This document shows, in pieces, positions 1 to 11,984 of a stretch of 64,000 nucleotides of DNA. The stretch comes from Drosophila persimilis (Eukaryota; Arthropoda; Insecta; Diptera; Drosophilidae): contig NW_020825711.1 in the NCBI RefSeq assembly GCF_003286085.1, positions 1 to 64,000 of the forward strand, in the 5' to 3' direction. Each line of letters starts with the position of its first letter. Position 1 is the stretch's first letter. The translations under genes and the position numbers were made by a program. The notes under the pieces are model-generated. The model had not been told where the DNA came from and ran no database searches. It saw only the letters and a list, made by a program, of their open reading frames with translations.

Positions 1-915
1 ATATACACTCGTATTAAATATATTTTCTTTTCCTTAGAAGTATACACCAACGTCATCATTGAGCTCAACGATCACGGATGGAATAAACGGTGCTAGCCTA
101 CCAAAAGCTGTGAGTTTGTAAATAAGAACAAGTACATATATGCCTGAGCTGGGAAGTAACCTGCGTGTTACATATATTTTTCTATATATCACCTTTATAT
201 ATCCGTAACCATAATGTATTGGTACCTCTCACCCTTTAGAATCTGTTACCCATATATGATGGTCATTTTTAAATCTTTATTTTTCCTAATATTTCTTCTC
301 ATTCTTACACATATTAAGCTGTCGAGACACAGCAAAAAAATGAATTAATTATAGTTAAGAAAACCCCCTCCAAGAATTAATTAGATGATTAGGGATTTAA
401 TGAAAGTATATATATAATGATATTGATTTTGAAGTACAGCCATAATATTTCTAAATTCAGGAGTCCGTACTCAGAAAGGCATGATCGAAGTGGTGGGATG
501 ATAACTGTTTTACGTTATTAAAGGGTCTGTACGGTCAGGTTACCTGTATAGCATAGGTTGGAGGGTAGAGAAGATAGAGATCCTCACTAACACCGGAGTT
601 TCTCATCATTTGAGTAGAGTAATTGATAAGTATGTCCACACTTTCCACAACCAACTTGTTAGTTCCATAACCAATTCCTTGCTCCGGTTAAACCTGGATT
701 CTTTTGTTAGTTTTATGTTTGGTTCTTCTTATTTTTAATTTTTAAATGTGCACCTAAAACATTATGCGAGTGTGTGTCAGTATATGATACGAGAGAGTAG
801 AACGAACCCCGACAATCCGGCGAGCTTAGTCAGAGCATAGCTAGAGGTGCACACGAAATCTCTTCATACTAGTATGGGTAAACGACAGCTATCCCACACC
901 TGGACGCTACATAAT
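1..915 (+). repeat. 3' part of the 5' LTR of the Osvaldo/Ulysses-like element
   Basis: This stretch has no coding potential and ends directly at the primer-binding site at 916, which is where a 5' LTR must end. It is AT-rich in its first 750 bases and more balanced near the end. The left boundary lies outside the window or is not recognisable. No copy of it was found downstream of the integrase, so LTR identity rests on position only. Confidence 0.5.
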
Positions 916-932
916 TGGCGCCCAACGTGGGG
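916..932 (+). promoter_or_regulatory. Primer-binding site for tRNA-Lys(CUU)
   Basis: The 17 bases TGGCGCCCAACGTGGGG are the exact complement of the 3' end of fly tRNA-Lys(CUU) including the added CCA (as recalled). This is where minus-strand DNA synthesis of the retrotransposon would start. It marks the LTR end and orients the element on the plus strand. Confidence 0.82.
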
Positions 933-1618
933 CCCGAAGGGACATGATCTCTCGTAAAGTTGGTACTTAACTTTAGTACCAGAGGAATGTCATTCGGGGG
1001 CTAGGCTCCACCATAGCTCTATATTCCATCCAAAACAATAATTCTCTGGTAATGCCATACTGATAGATCTCTCCGGGTGGGAGTACGACAGCTGTTTGCC
1101 TACGGAATCTACGACTAATTTTCATGGTTGGAAAAGTCGACCTATGTATAATCTGTTGTCTCGTACGCCGGATGGACTAGCTTATATAGGTAGTTACAAT
1201 ATGCTAATATCACGATATAGGACTCCACCAACGAGATAACTAACTATTCAAAGACGGATACCCCGACTCAAAGTTATATTCATTAAATTATCTCGAGCTT
1301 GGCTGTAGAGATTCCCTTATCAAATTCTAGTTTGTGTTAGGAAAAAGTCACAGAGTTTAGGAATCACGATCGTCTATTTATGATAAGTAGAGACTGTCCA
1401 TTATCCGGACTTATACCTTCGAAACTGGTAATAGAACTGGCCAACATAACCAACTTAATTACTCAACTATTCAAATGGAAACGTACAGTTAGTAGTAGAC
1501 CACCTAGATCATGCCTGGAGAGGGCGAACATATTAATTATTTACCGACGGAAATAAGAAAAATTTCATATTCGTTAACTCATATTTGCATATTAGTTTCA
1601 TAATTTTATTTTCATTAT
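933..1618 (+). other. Retrotransposon untranslated leader, no gene
   Basis: About 690 bases between the primer site and the first DINE insertion have stop codons in every frame and no recognisable motif. By position this is the untranslated leader containing packaging signals, but nothing specific can be pointed to. Confidence 0.45.
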
Positions 1619-2262
1619 TATACCCGATACTCAAAATGAGTATTGGGGTATATTAGATTTGTGGTGAAAGTGGATGTGTGTAACGTCCAGAAGGAATCGT
1701 TTCCGACCCCATAAAGTATATATATTCTTGATGAGCATCAATAGCCGAGTCGTTTGAGCTATGTCTGTCTGTCCGTCTGTACGTCCGTCCGTCTGTCCGT
1801 CTGTCCGTCCCCTTCAGCGCCTAATGCTCAAAGACTATAAGAGCTAGAGCAACGATGTTTTGGATCCAGACTTCTGTGATATGTCACTGCTCCAAAAATA
1901 TTTCAAAACTTTGCCCCGCCCACTTCCGCCCCCACAAAGGGCGAAAATCTGTGGCATCCACAATTTCGACGATACGAGAAAACTAAAAACGCAGAATCAT
2001 AGATAATGACCATATCTATCAGATTGCTGAATCTGGATCAGATCAGATAATTTTTATAGCCAAAAGGAACAAATCAATTTGCAGTGGCTACGCAGCGCCC
2101 GACGTCACGCTCAGACTGATTTTCTGTCTCTCTCGCACGCACTCTTTGTCGTGTCGTTAAATATTAGCGGCGTCTGCCAGAGGAGAGCCATACTGACTTA
2201 GTATCGGGTATAACCGTAGAGTTGCGGTGTCCGCAGCAAATCACAACGTTCCCCCTCGTTTT
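1619..2262 (+). mobile_element. DINE-1/Helentron-like non-autonomous repeat, internally deleted copy
   Basis: The copy starts TATACCCGATACTCAAAATG, carries the GTCY microsatellite at about 1,764-1,811, and ends with the shared 3' block: inverted copy of the start (AGTATCGGGTATA), a hairpin with stem GAGTTGC/GCAACTC, then CCCCCTCGTT. At about 640 bp it lacks the roughly 450-bp middle section present in the 1.1-kb copies. It sits in the leader of the Osvaldo/Ulysses-like element. Confidence 0.8.
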
Positions 2263-2281
2263 CATTATAATTATTATTTTT

Positions 2282-2309
2282 TATACCCGATACTCAAAAT
2301 GAGTATTGT
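2282..2309 (+). repeat. 28-bp DINE 5'-end fragment
   Basis: The first 26-28 bases of a DINE, including its 5' mini-palindrome ACTCA-AAA-TGAGT, stand immediately before the complete copy at 2,310. The fragment is either what is left of an earlier insertion or a partial end duplication made during insertion of the next copy. Confidence 0.75.
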
Positions 2310-3400
2310 TATACCCGATACTCAAAATGAGTATTGGGGTATATTAGATTTGTGGTAAAAGTGGATGTGTGTAACGTCCAGAAGGAATCGTTTCCGACCC
2401 CATAAAGTATATATATTCTTGATCAGCATCAATAGCCGAGACGATTGAGCCATGTCTGTCTGTCCGTCTGTCCGTCCCCTTCAGCGCCTAGTGCTCAAAG
2501 ACTATAAGAGCTAGAGCAACGATGTTTTGGATCCAGACTTCTGTGATATGTCACTGCTACAAAAATATTTCAAAACTTTGCCCCGCCCATTTCCGCCCCC
2601 ACAAAGGGCGAAAATCTGTGGCATCCACAATTTTAAAGATACGAGAAAACTAAAAACGCAGAATCGTAGAGAATGACCATATCTTTTAGACTGCAGAATC
2701 TGAATTGGATCGTATTATTATAGCCAGCATCAAGAAAACAATTTCATTTTTTCTCGCCCTGTCTCTCTCTAACACACACGTAGCATAGGCGGCTTTGCTT
2801 AGAGTAAAACATTAGCGCCTAGATCTCAGAGACTATAAAAGCTAGAGCAACCAAATTTGGTATCCACACTCCTAATATATCAGACCGAGACGAGTTTGTT
2901 TCAAAATTTCGACACACCCCCTTCCGCCCCCGCAAAGGATGCAAATCTGGGGATATTCACAAATCTCAGAGAGTATTAAGGCTAGAGTAACCAAATTTAG
3001 TGTCCGTACTCCTGTTAGATCTCACTATAAAACGTATATCTCAAAATTTCGCCCCACCCCCTTCCGCCCACACAAAGGACGAAAATCTGTTGCATCAACA
3101 ATATTGCAGATTCGGGAAAACTAAAAACGCAGAATCATAGATAATGACCATATCTATCAGCTTGCTGAATCTGGATCAGATCGGATAACTTTTGTAACCA
3201 AAAGCAAGAAATCAATTTGCAGTGGCTACGCAGCGCCCGACGTCACGCTCAGACTGATTTTCTGTCTCCCTCGCACGCACTCTTTGTGGTGTCGCTTAAT
3301 ATTAGCGGCGTCTGCCGGAGAAGAGCCATACTGACTTAGTATCGGGTATAACTGTAGAGTTGCGGTGTCCGCAGCAACTCACAACGTTCCCCCTCGTTTT
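2310..3400 (+). mobile_element. DINE-1/Helentron-like repeat, full-length copy
   Basis: A roughly 1.09-kb copy with the 5' TATACCCGATACT start, GTCY tract, three internal blocks resembling one another (each with a CCGCCCCCACAAAGG-type core) and the 3' inverted start copy, hairpin and CCCCCTCGTTTT end. It encodes no protein, so it depends on enzymes supplied in trans; membership of the Helentron-associated DINE-1 group is inferred from the recalled fly consensus and the hairpin. Confidence 0.82.
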
Positions 3401-3431
3401 ATTTATTATTATTAAGAAATTCATACAAATC

Positions 3432-4969
3432 ATGGCGGTCCACCGTAGTAATGAAAATTTAGCTTCGGCATTGATCAACCAAGACTCGTTTTGACCAGTT
3501 GATAGCTACCACGCCTAGTCACCACCGATTTCATAATACTTGCGTATGCGAACATTTGAAAAGCGAAAAGTCTTGTCCAGTGTGCAAGGCGGAATGCGAA
3601 CCTGGTAGGCTGCGTTACGAAAATAATACTCTAGCAGCAGAATTACACCTAAGTTCAGGCTCCATACCACCTAATGTTCAGGGAAACGAAGCCAATGGGA
3701 CGGTACAACTAGATCCAACCTTATTACGTAAAAAAGGGAGGACAAACAGCAGAGGTCGAGGCCGAGGAGCAACCCCTAAAAGAGGAATGTAAACAAGGTA
3801 TCAAGCTAGTTTAGATCAATATTTATCCGAGAGTCGACAGTCGGTTAGTAGCAACGGAAATAGGTCACCTAGTAACGCTCAACCTGAAAACCTTACGAAT
3901 TACATCCATTCGGTCATGCAAAACCAGGAGAAATCTATGATGGAAAACCTTAGTTCGTTCATAAAAGCTTCCATCGAACAAACTATACAGGCCCAATTTT
4001 CCAATATGAATTTAGCCACAGCCGCTACTACGGGTAACGGAGGTCCCTCAGTGTCACACAGTAATGTTAGACGAGAGGTAGACAGTGATAGTTACATGGT
4101 TAGAGGCGATTCCCAAGGAAGAACTCCTAGGAGTAGTCAAACAGCCGGAAATGTAGCACCGGCAAAGGCGGCAAATATCCTACTAAGCTGGCGTCTTAAA
4201 TTTGATGGTTCTCGAGACGCAATGCACGTAGAAGAATTTCTATATCGCGTTCGTGCCCTTACGGGACAGACTCTGGGGAATGACGATCAGTTACTTTGCG
4301 ACAATCTGCATCTGCTTTTCACAGGCAAGGCCAGCGGTTGGTTCTGGGATTTTCATCGAAGAAACCACCAATACTCCTGGTCATCGTTCTGTACAGCATT
4401 TAGACAAAGATTCGACGATCAGAAAGATGATTTGGACCTTTGGGAAACGTCAACAGATGGACAACGAATCCTTCGAAGATTTTCAGTCAGCCATTGAAAA
4501 GTTAGTGGCACGACTTTCACATGAGAGAAGCGAACTCAAGCTGATCGATATTCTTAAGCAGAATGCGAAAAGTGCTCTGCGATTTGAGCTGTTGCATTTA
4601 AAAATGCAGAATAGAAGTGAGTTGAGGGAGGAAGTTAAAAAGCATGAACACTTCTGTAAAGATGCTGGCAACTTTCTACAGAGAAACCGGGTAACTAGAC
4701 CCCATGTATCAGAAATTCAGAGTGAGGAAGAAGAACTAGAAGAAGAGAGTATCTCCGAACTACGCCGCAAGCGGTTTGTTTGCTGGAATTGCGACAAAAC
4801 AGGCCATCGGTTTGAAGATTGCGTAGCAGAACGCCGAATCTTCTGTTATGGCTGCGGGGCGAAAAATACTTTTAAGCCAAAGGGCGAAAAATGTAACCCA
4901 TCGGAAAACCGAAAGCGGGATGCGCAAAACAAAACCACACTGGCGCATCCGACAATGATGACAGAATGA
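3432..4969 (+). pseudogene. gag: Gag polyprotein of the Osvaldo/Ulysses-like element, broken
   Basis: A short reading frame opens at ATG 3,432 and stops after about 20 codons. The next frame (3,499-3,792) has the second half of a RING-type zinc site (His-x2-Phe-His...Cys-x-Cys..., then Cys-Pro-x-Cys), and ends in an Arg/Gly-rich stretch. A third frame (3,916-4,497) holds the capsid domain (about 4,180-4,440). It is then continued in another frame (up to 4,969) through the capsid C-terminus and an acidic stretch to a CCHC knuckle of form CX2CX4HX4C (Cys-Trp-Asn-Cys...) followed by a second Cys pair. At least three frame breaks or stops separate these parts, so no full Gag can be made. Gag would form the particle and bind the RNA genome. 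Confidence 0.72.
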
Positions 4970-5170
4970 AAGAGCAAACTTTCCAAGAAAACACCTCCAA
5001 CCCGGATTGTCCAAAAATTCGATCTAATAGGTCCCTGGTAGAGGCACAAAACCCAGACGGAGGGGATAGATATAGATGGTGAAAGTTCCCAATCAGATAA
5101 GCTACGATTAAAGTATCAACCAAAACGTTCGACCATACGATTAAGGCAATTCTGGACCAAGGTAAAGAAG

Positions 5171-7276
5171 GTGCGAAAGAGACTTGTCTCGTCGGTCCTT
5201 TTGAGCTCCGATAACAGATTATTTATAGAACTAAGCATAGAAGAACAAAACTTCATGGCCTTGCTAGATTCGGGGGCGACGATAAGCTGTCTTGGAAGTG
5301 AAGCCGCTAAATCGTTCGCGCAACACGCCAAGGCAAAGAAATGCGGAAATATTCGAACGGCCAATAATGAATCTTGTAAGGTCGTAGCGAAAATTACAGT
5401 TCCCATAACTTTTCGCGATCATACTAAGGAGATAGAATTTTTCATAATACCAGCCTTGAAACAAAATGTGTATTTAGGAATTGATTTCTGGACAGAATTC
5501 GGTCTGGTAGCAAGGCTTTTAACGGATAGATCTGTGGTACAAGAATTAGACGTAGGAAAGGAAACCAAGGCTTCGGAATCACCGCCAGTACATGATCTAA
5601 GCAAAGACCAAAAGGTTAGACTAGAATCCGTGATTCATTCGTTTCCTTCGTTTGAAAGGGAAGGATTAGGACGTACGAAAGCTATCCAACACACGATCGA
5701 AATGGTACCCGATAGACCAGTTAAACAACGCCATTGGCCGATTTCACCCGCGAAGGAAAAGTTAATGTTTGACGAAGTGGAGAAAATGCTGGCCTTAGAC
5801 GTGATCGAGGAATCGAATAGTTCCTGGAGTAGCAATTGCGTTTTAGTTAAGAAAGGTACGAAAAACCGATTATGTTTAGATTCCCGAGAAATTAATAAGA
5901 ACACTCGCAAAGATGCCTACCCTTTACCACACATAGATGGCATTCTTAGTATATTACCACCAGCCAAATACATAACGGGACTTGACATGAAACACGCATA
6001 CTGGCAGATTCCTTTGGAAGAAAAATCTCGGCACTATACAGCTTTTACCATTCCCAATAGGCCGCTTTACCAGTATAAGGTAATGCCGTTTGGCCTAACT
6101 AATGCCGCTCAGACGTTGTGCCGACTTATGGATCAGGTGATACCTGCACACCTCAGGAATCGGGTTTTTGTCTATTTGGACGATTTACTGGTGCTCTCAG
6201 ATGACTTCGATTCACTCTTGGTGCTGTTACAAAAGGTAGCGATGCATTTGCGTAAGGCAAATCTCACGATTAATATAGCCAAGTCAAACTTTTGTATACG
6301 GGAGATTACATATCTGGGGTTCATAATAGGTTATGGTCAATTAAAGACAGATCCGGGGAAAATAAAGTCCATAATGGAGTTCCCGATCCCAAAAACCGTG
6401 AAACAGATAAGGAGATTTCTAGGACTTTCTGGATGGTACAGACGCTTTGTCGATAACTATGCCACCGTCAGCTACCCCTTAACGGAACTACTAAAAAAGC
6501 ATCAACCACTTAAGTGGAACGCATCAGCCGAAGAAGCTTTCAATAAACTCAAATCCTGCTTAACATCTGCTCCAATCCTAGCCACCCCCGATTTTAAGAA
6601 ACGCTTTTTGTTAATATGTGACGCAAGCACTTTTGGTTTGGGCTGCGTACTAGCTCAATTAAACGAGGAAGGGATAGAGTTACCTATAGCTTTTATGTCC
6701 GAGAAACTTTCCAAGGTGCAACGAAACTATTCGGTCACCGAACTCGAGTGCTTGGCAGTGATAAAAGGAATAAAGAAGTTTAGAGCTTACGTAGAAGGAC
6801 AGGATTTCCAAGTTATAACGGACCATGCGTCCCTACAATGGCTTATGAGGCAAAAAGATTTGTCAGGTCGCTTGGCCCGCTGGGCTATAAAATTACAGGG
6901 ATTTAATTTTCAAATAGCACATCGTAAAGGGTCCGAAAACGTAGTGGCCGACGCGTTGTCACGCCAAGATGAGCCCGAGGTACGAAAGTTGAACGGCAAC
7001 GGACCCATAGTCGACCTTACTTCTACAGAGTTTAAATCGAAAGAATACATGGATCTAATAGAACACATAAGGCTTAATCAACTTAAGTTACCCGATTTGA
7101 AGGTTGACGATAATTTGGTGTATAAAAGAACCGAACCATCCTCAGGGGACGCGATAGCAGATAAACAAACTTGGAAGCTTTGGATTCCATCAGGTCTTAC
7201 CAGCGATATAATTTCCAGGGCTCATGACCCCCCGACGCTTCCCACAGTGGTATTGGGAAAACCGTTGAAAAAGTGA
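5171..7276 (+). pseudogene. pol: Pol: protease, reverse transcriptase, RNase H (integrase start frameshifted)
   Basis: This 701-codon frame has an aspartic protease with the DSGA active site at residues 33-36, a reverse transcriptase with LDMKHAYWQ (Asp272) and YLDD at 335-338, and an RNase H domain at about 470-600 with its Asp, Glu and Asp residues and the terminal VADALSR box. It ends in the integrase zinc region: at the C-run near 7,229-7,234 a one-base shift moves the reading frame, so the histidine part of the HHCC site is in the other frame and the stop comes at 7,276. RT and RNase H motifs look intact. The true start is probably upstream, as a Gag-Pol fusion; the ATG used here is only the first in the open frame. 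Confidence 0.88.
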
Positions 7277-8208
7277 AAAGGTACTTGTTTTGGCCAAAAA
7301 TGGTTACACAAATACGAGTATATGTATCACAATGCGACGTTTGTCGCCAGACCAAAAGTGCTAATGTCGTCTTAAGACCACCAATGGGTAAGCCAATGAA
7401 TTCAGAAAGACCTTTTCAAAAGCTTTATCTGGTTTTTTTGGGGCCGTATCCGCGTTCCAAGCAAGGGAATATTGGTATCTTAATAATCGTAGATCACAAC
7501 ACCAAATTTCAATTGGTATGTCCGCTCAAGAAGTTTACCTCAAGTAAGGTGTGTGACTTCCTAGAAAATATGTTATTTAGTACTTTCGGGGTCCCTCAGA
7601 CTATACTCACCGATAATGGTTCACAGTTTGTCTCTGGAAATTTCAAGTCATTTCTTACCAGATTCGGGGTAACTCACCGTTGCACTGCAATATACTCACC
7701 GCAAGCCAATGCCAGTGAACGGTTAAACCGATCCGTGTTAGCGGCTATAAGAGCGTACGTCGGCAAAGATCATACTAATTGGGACAATAAATTACCTGAA
7801 ATTAGTGCGGCGTTACGAGCCAATATCCATAGAAAGGATTATGAACTACTAAGACGACTAAATCTCCTATCGGATGACACCAGAGTCGAATATCCAGATG
7901 TAGTACAAGTATGTCGACAAGCCGCTCAGCAAAAGGTAGCTAAATCACACGAGCAGAATGCGAGGACATACAACTTACGTAGCCGGGTCCGTCAACTTAA
8001 AGTTGGAGACGTCGTGTATGCCCGGAATTTTTGTCAGAGCAACGCTTTAAAAAAGTTCAGCGCTAAGCTGGCGCCTGTGTTTATATTAGCCAAGGTTATT
8101 CGCCGAGTGGGGACAATGTATTACCAATTAGCTAGCGAAGATAAGAAAAACTTAGGAGTCTATCACTTAAAAGATATTCACCTTAGTAAATGGCCTTCTT
8201 CAGTTTAA
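7273..8208 (+). pseudogene. Integrase of the Osvaldo/Ulysses-like element, catalytic Asp lost
   Basis: The frame continues pol after the shift at about 7,230. It has the CX2C half of the zinc site (Cys-Asp-Val-Cys), the core domain with LTDNGSQF (second catalytic Asp) and NASERLNRS (catalytic Glu), and a basic C-terminal domain ending at 8,208. At the position of the first catalytic Asp, two residues before the Phe-x-Gly-Pro-Tyr-Pro segment, a Val is present. In this family that residue is essential for strand transfer, so the enzyme would be inactive. Confidence 0.85.
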
Positions 8209-8644
8209 GTCTCATTGTAAGAACAATTACGTCTTCAACTGTGGTGTAGGGACCGAATTTAGGGAAAGAGTATGGAACATCACGGATAAGCACAGTTTTC
8301 TTTTGGTAATGCTTAAAAGTGCAGATACATAGTAACTCCGAAAGTGGATCGTAAGCTGCAAGCTTTCCGAAAAGCTTTCTAAAGAGAGTCGGCGCGCAGC
8401 GCACGCATTTAAGCGAAAGACGTCACGTTTACCTTGACCCAAGAGAGTAGCGTAGCGTAGGGAGAGCATAGCTTAAAAGCTTGACCAAAATTTCGCTCAA
8501 TTGGGCGAAAGATCATCCGATTATGCAGTTAAAGTTTCCAAATATCATCCGATCTTCGAGCTTTTTGGGCTGGAGTTATTGACTGAGAATCGATTGATTA
8601 AAGCGGACGTGTTTACTCGGGAATTAATAAATAAATATATATAT
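8209..8644 (+). other. Non-coding 3' flank of the integrase gene, possibly start of the 3' LTR
   Basis: These 436 bases have no ORF of note and end in an AT run (ATAAATATATATATAT) exactly where the minus-strand gypsy LTR begins. They do not resemble bases 1-915. They could be the 3' untranslated region plus the first part of a long 3' LTR. The AT run fits the TATA-type target preference known for gypsy/17.6-like elements. Confidence 0.4.
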
Positions 8645-9361
8645 AGTTAAATATGCGACACTGCAGTTTGCGTTTTAAAAAAAGATTTTATTCTTTCACT
8701 TAAACTTAGTGCACATTGATTAGTTATTTCCCCGACGATGACTGATGTCCGGTGTCTTGAATGGAATTAACTTTTGTTGAATTCTCCGACGGTGTCGCGA
8801 TTGACGTTTGTCTTGAACAGAACTGCTTTGCCTTCCGAAATGTAGACTATTTATATCATGATGCTCGGCTTGGGATTCGGATTTGGATTCGGAGGCGTTG
8901 GCTTTGACTTCGGCTTCGGAGATGGAGTACGTGACTCGATCGATATGTGGGAAAGGCGGCTTTTGATGAAAGGCTTCCGCTGCGTATGATCGGTGTTGCA
9001 TTACTTGGGGGTGGCTGAGAATAGGGACTCCGATTGGTCAGCTACGATGGCGTGGTTCTTGAGAATCGATTAGTAATTGATCTCTGAAGAGTGGCGTGAT
9101 TCTAGTGCGGCTGGATTTTAGAGCGGCTGGATTCTAGTGCGGCATCTATTGTTTTATGTTCCACTTCTAGCTTAGGGTGTTTGTTTACATTGCCTGCAAT
9201 CGGCTACGCGTGGTCCATTTCGAGCGTGAGATTGTTTATGGGGTTTCGGAGCTGAGAGTGTCGGATTGTTTATAGTAGTGTCGGATTGTTTATAGTATTG
9301 TGGGTGCAGGGTAATAGACATAGACAAGGGTATGCGGAGCATGGACTATAGATATGTCACT
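8645..9361 (-). repeat. 3' LTR of the env-bearing gypsy element
   Basis: Read on the minus strand the LTR runs from AGTGACATATC (9,361 downwards) to TTAACT (8,645), fitting the AGT...ACT/ATT ends of the gypsy group. It directly follows the polypurine tract. An AATAAA-type signal lies close to its end (about 8,680). There is no 5' LTR left in the window for comparison, so the inner end is a judgement from motif and the flanking TATATAT run. Confidence 0.65.
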
Positions 9362-9370
9362 CCCCCATTG
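9362..9370 (-). promoter_or_regulatory. Polypurine tract of the gypsy element
   Basis: On the minus strand CAATGGGGG stands immediately before the LTR start AGTGAC. This is the plus-strand primer site and fixes the 3' LTR border. Confidence 0.7.
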
Positions 9371-9388
9371 TTAGATTTAAGCCTGTCC

Positions 9389-9742
9389 TCAGGCGATTAT
9401 CCTTGGATATAGTTCAGGAGCGTTTAAAATTGTGCCTGCTGGGGATTCTTCGTCTTCGTCTAAGGATGTTTCTATGTGCGGGTCGGTTTTAGGCTCATTG
9501 CTTTTACTTAGAATAAATAATTTGTAGCTTAATCCTATTATGATTATGACAAATAGTAGTATTAAGCTTACATGTAATACATTATTTAATTGCGTATTTT
9601 CTATTACGATTTCTTTGGTTTGCAAATAAGACAGTGGTTTAATTTTTGTTACGTTATTGTTGATGTATATGCTCTGTGCAAATTCTGGTATTGAGTTGGA
9701 TATTAAGAATTCGTTTAATTGTACACTGCAATTATGTATTTT
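9389..9742 (-). pseudogene. env: Gypsy env, C-terminal part with membrane anchor
   Basis: This last part of the envelope gene has a strongly hydrophobic segment (about 20 residues rich in Leu, Ile and Val), followed by a short acidic cytoplasmic tail ending at 9,389. In errantiviruses this segment anchors the envelope protein in the membrane. The gene is cut off upstream by the DINE at 9,743-10,840. No start codon belongs to this piece; the Met codons in it are internal. Confidence 0.7.
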
Positions 9743-10840
9743 TATACCCGATACTCAAAATGAGTATTGGGGTATATTAGATTTGTGGTAAAAGTGTATG
9801 TGTGTAACGTCCAGAAGGAATCGTTTCCGACCCCATAAAGTATATATATTCTTGATCAGCATCAATAGCCGAGTCGATTGAGCCATGTCTGTCTGTCCGT
9901 CCGTCCGTCTGTCCGTCCCCTTCAGCGCCTAATGCTCAAAGACTATAAGAGCTAGAGCAACGATGTTTTGGATCCAGACTGCTGTGATATGTCACTGCTA
10001 CAAAAATATTTCAAAACTTTGCCCCGCCCACATCCGCCCCCACAAAGGGCGAAAATCTGTAGCATCCACAATTTTAAAGATACGAGAAAACCAAAAACAC
10101 AATCGTAGAGAATGACCATATCTTTTAGACTGCAGAATCTGAATTGGATCGTATTATTATTATAGCCAGCATCAAGAAAACAATTTCATTTTTTCTCGCC
10201 CTGTCTCTCTCTAACACACACGTAGCATAGGCGACTTTGCTTAGAGTAAAACATTAGCGCCTAGATCTCAGAGACTATAAAAGCTAGAGCAACCAAATTT
10301 GGTATCCACACTCCTAATATATCAGACCGAGACGAGTTTGTTTCAAAATTTCGACACACCCCCTTCCGCCCCCGCAAAGGATGCAAATCTGGGGATATTC
10401 ACAAATCTCAGAGAGTATTAAGGCTAGAGTAACCAAATTTAGTGTCCGTACTCCTGTTAGATCTCACTATAAAACGTATATCTCAGAATTTCGCCCCACC
10501 CCCTTCCGCCCCCACAAAGGACGAGAATAAGTTGCATCCACAATATTGCAGATTCGAGAAAACTAAAAACGCAGAATCATAGAGAATGACCATATCTATC
10601 AGATTGCTGAATCTGAATCAGATCAGATCATTTTTATAGCCAAAAGGAACAAATCAATTTGCATTGGCTACGCAGCGCCCGACGTCACGCTCAGACTGAT
10701 TTTCTGTCTCTCTCGCACGCATTCTTTGTCGTGTCGTTTAATATTAGCGGCGTCTGCCGGAGGAGAGCCATACTGACTTAGTATCGGGTATAACTGTAGA
10801 GTTGCGGTGTCCGCAGCAACTCACAACGTTCCCCCTCGTT
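9743..10840 (+). mobile_element. DINE-1/Helentron-like repeat inside gypsy env
   Basis: A 1.1-kb copy with complete 5' start, GTCY tract, internal blocks and 3' hairpin plus CCCCCTCGTT end. It interrupts the env frame: env-like codons resume on the far side at 10,841. No clear target duplication is seen, as expected for Helitron-type insertion. Confidence 0.82.
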
Positions 10841-11024
10841 ATTAATGCGTTACCTTCTACTTTTATTTCTTGGTTTAGGCAATCTTGGTTTAATAAGGTT
10901 TTTGGTAATTTCCAAGTTAACAATATATTGGGTTCTATGAAACTTATTTGAAAGTTTTGGTGTGCTTTGGTGTATGGACATTTTGTTTCTACTTGTTTGA
11001 CTATTCCTGAAATACATTCGTCAT
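10841..11024 (-). pseudogene. env: Gypsy env, internal segment between two DINEs
   Basis: About 61 codons of env-like sequence remain between two DINE insertions and are open on the minus strand, with two cysteines and a Trp-Lys-Leu-Pro stretch. The continuity of the frame on either side of the DINEs shows that both repeats landed in a gene that still read through. Confidence 0.6.
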
Positions 11025-11984
11025 TATACCCGATACTCAAAATGAGTATTGGGGTATATTAGATTTGTGGTAAAAGTGGATGTGTGTAACGTCCAGAAGG
11101 AATCGATTCCGACCCTATAAAGTATATATATTCTTGATCAGCATCAATAGCCGAGTCGATTGAGCCATGTCTGTCTGTCCGTCTGTCCGTCTGTCCGTCC
11201 CCTTCAGCGCCTAATGCTCAAAGACTATAAGAGCTAGAGCAACGATGTTTTGGATCCAGACTTCTGTGATATGTCACTGCTCCAAAAATATTTCAAAACT
11301 TTGCCCCACCCACATCCGCTCCCACAAAGGGCGAAAATCTGTGGCATCCACAATTTTAAAGATACGAGAAAACCAAAAACGCAGAATCGTAGAGAATGAC
11401 GATATCTTTTAGACTACGGAATCTGAATTGGATCGTATTGTTATTATAGCCAGCATCAAGAAAACAATTTCATTTTTTCTCGCCCTGTCTCTCTCTAACA
11501 CACACGTAGCATAGGCGGCTTTGCTTAGAGTAAAACATTAGCGCCTAGATCTCAGAGACTATAAAAGCTAGAGCAACCAAATTTGGTATCCACACTCCTG
11601 TTAGATCTCACTATAAAACGTATATCTCAAAATTTCGCTCCACCCCCTTCCACCCACACAAAGGACGAAAATCTGTTGCATCCACAATATTGCAGATTTG
11701 AGAAAACTAAAAACGCAGAATCATAGATAATGACCATATCTATCAGATTGCTGAATCTGGATCAGATCAGATAATTTTTGTAGCCAAAAGGAACAAATCA
11801 ATTTGCATTGGCTACGCAGCGCCCGACGTCACGCTCAGACTGATTTTCTGTCTCTCTCGCACGCACTCTTTGTCGTGTCGTTTAATATTAGCGGCGCTGC
11901 CGGAGGAGAGCCATACTGACTTAGTATCGGGTATAACTGTAGAGTTGCGGTGTCCGCAGCAACTCACAACGTTCCCCCTCGTTT
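11025..11984 (+). mobile_element. DINE-1/Helentron-like repeat inside gypsy env, shortened
   Basis: This 960-bp copy has both ends but lacks about 130 bp in its third internal block (around 11,600) relative to the copy at 9,743. It is oriented opposite to env and inserted 184 bp from the other DINE. Confidence 0.82.

Larger units (their letters stand above)
1..8644 (+). mobile_element. Gypsy-superfamily LTR retrotransposon, Osvaldo/Ulysses-like, degraded
   Basis: A single plus-strand element is inferred from the order LTR end, tRNA-Lys primer site (916-932), long leader, Gag with capsid and zinc knuckle, protease, reverse transcriptase, RNase H and integrase. Use of a tRNA-Lys primer together with a very long leader is what I recall for the Osvaldo/Ulysses lineage of Drosophila; the family name is an inference. 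The leader carries DINE insertions. All coding parts are frameshifted and the integrase lacks a catalytic aspartate, so the copy is dead. No 3' LTR matching bases 1-915 is visible: either the LTR exceeds 915 bp and only non-overlapping parts are present, or the 3' end was cut off by the gypsy element that starts at 8,645. Confidence 0.65.

Noticed and set aside
8183-9001. ORFs of 73-93 codons on the minus strand between integrase and gypsy env
   Set aside because: They fall in the 3' flank and in the gypsy LTR and have no homologous look or codon pattern.
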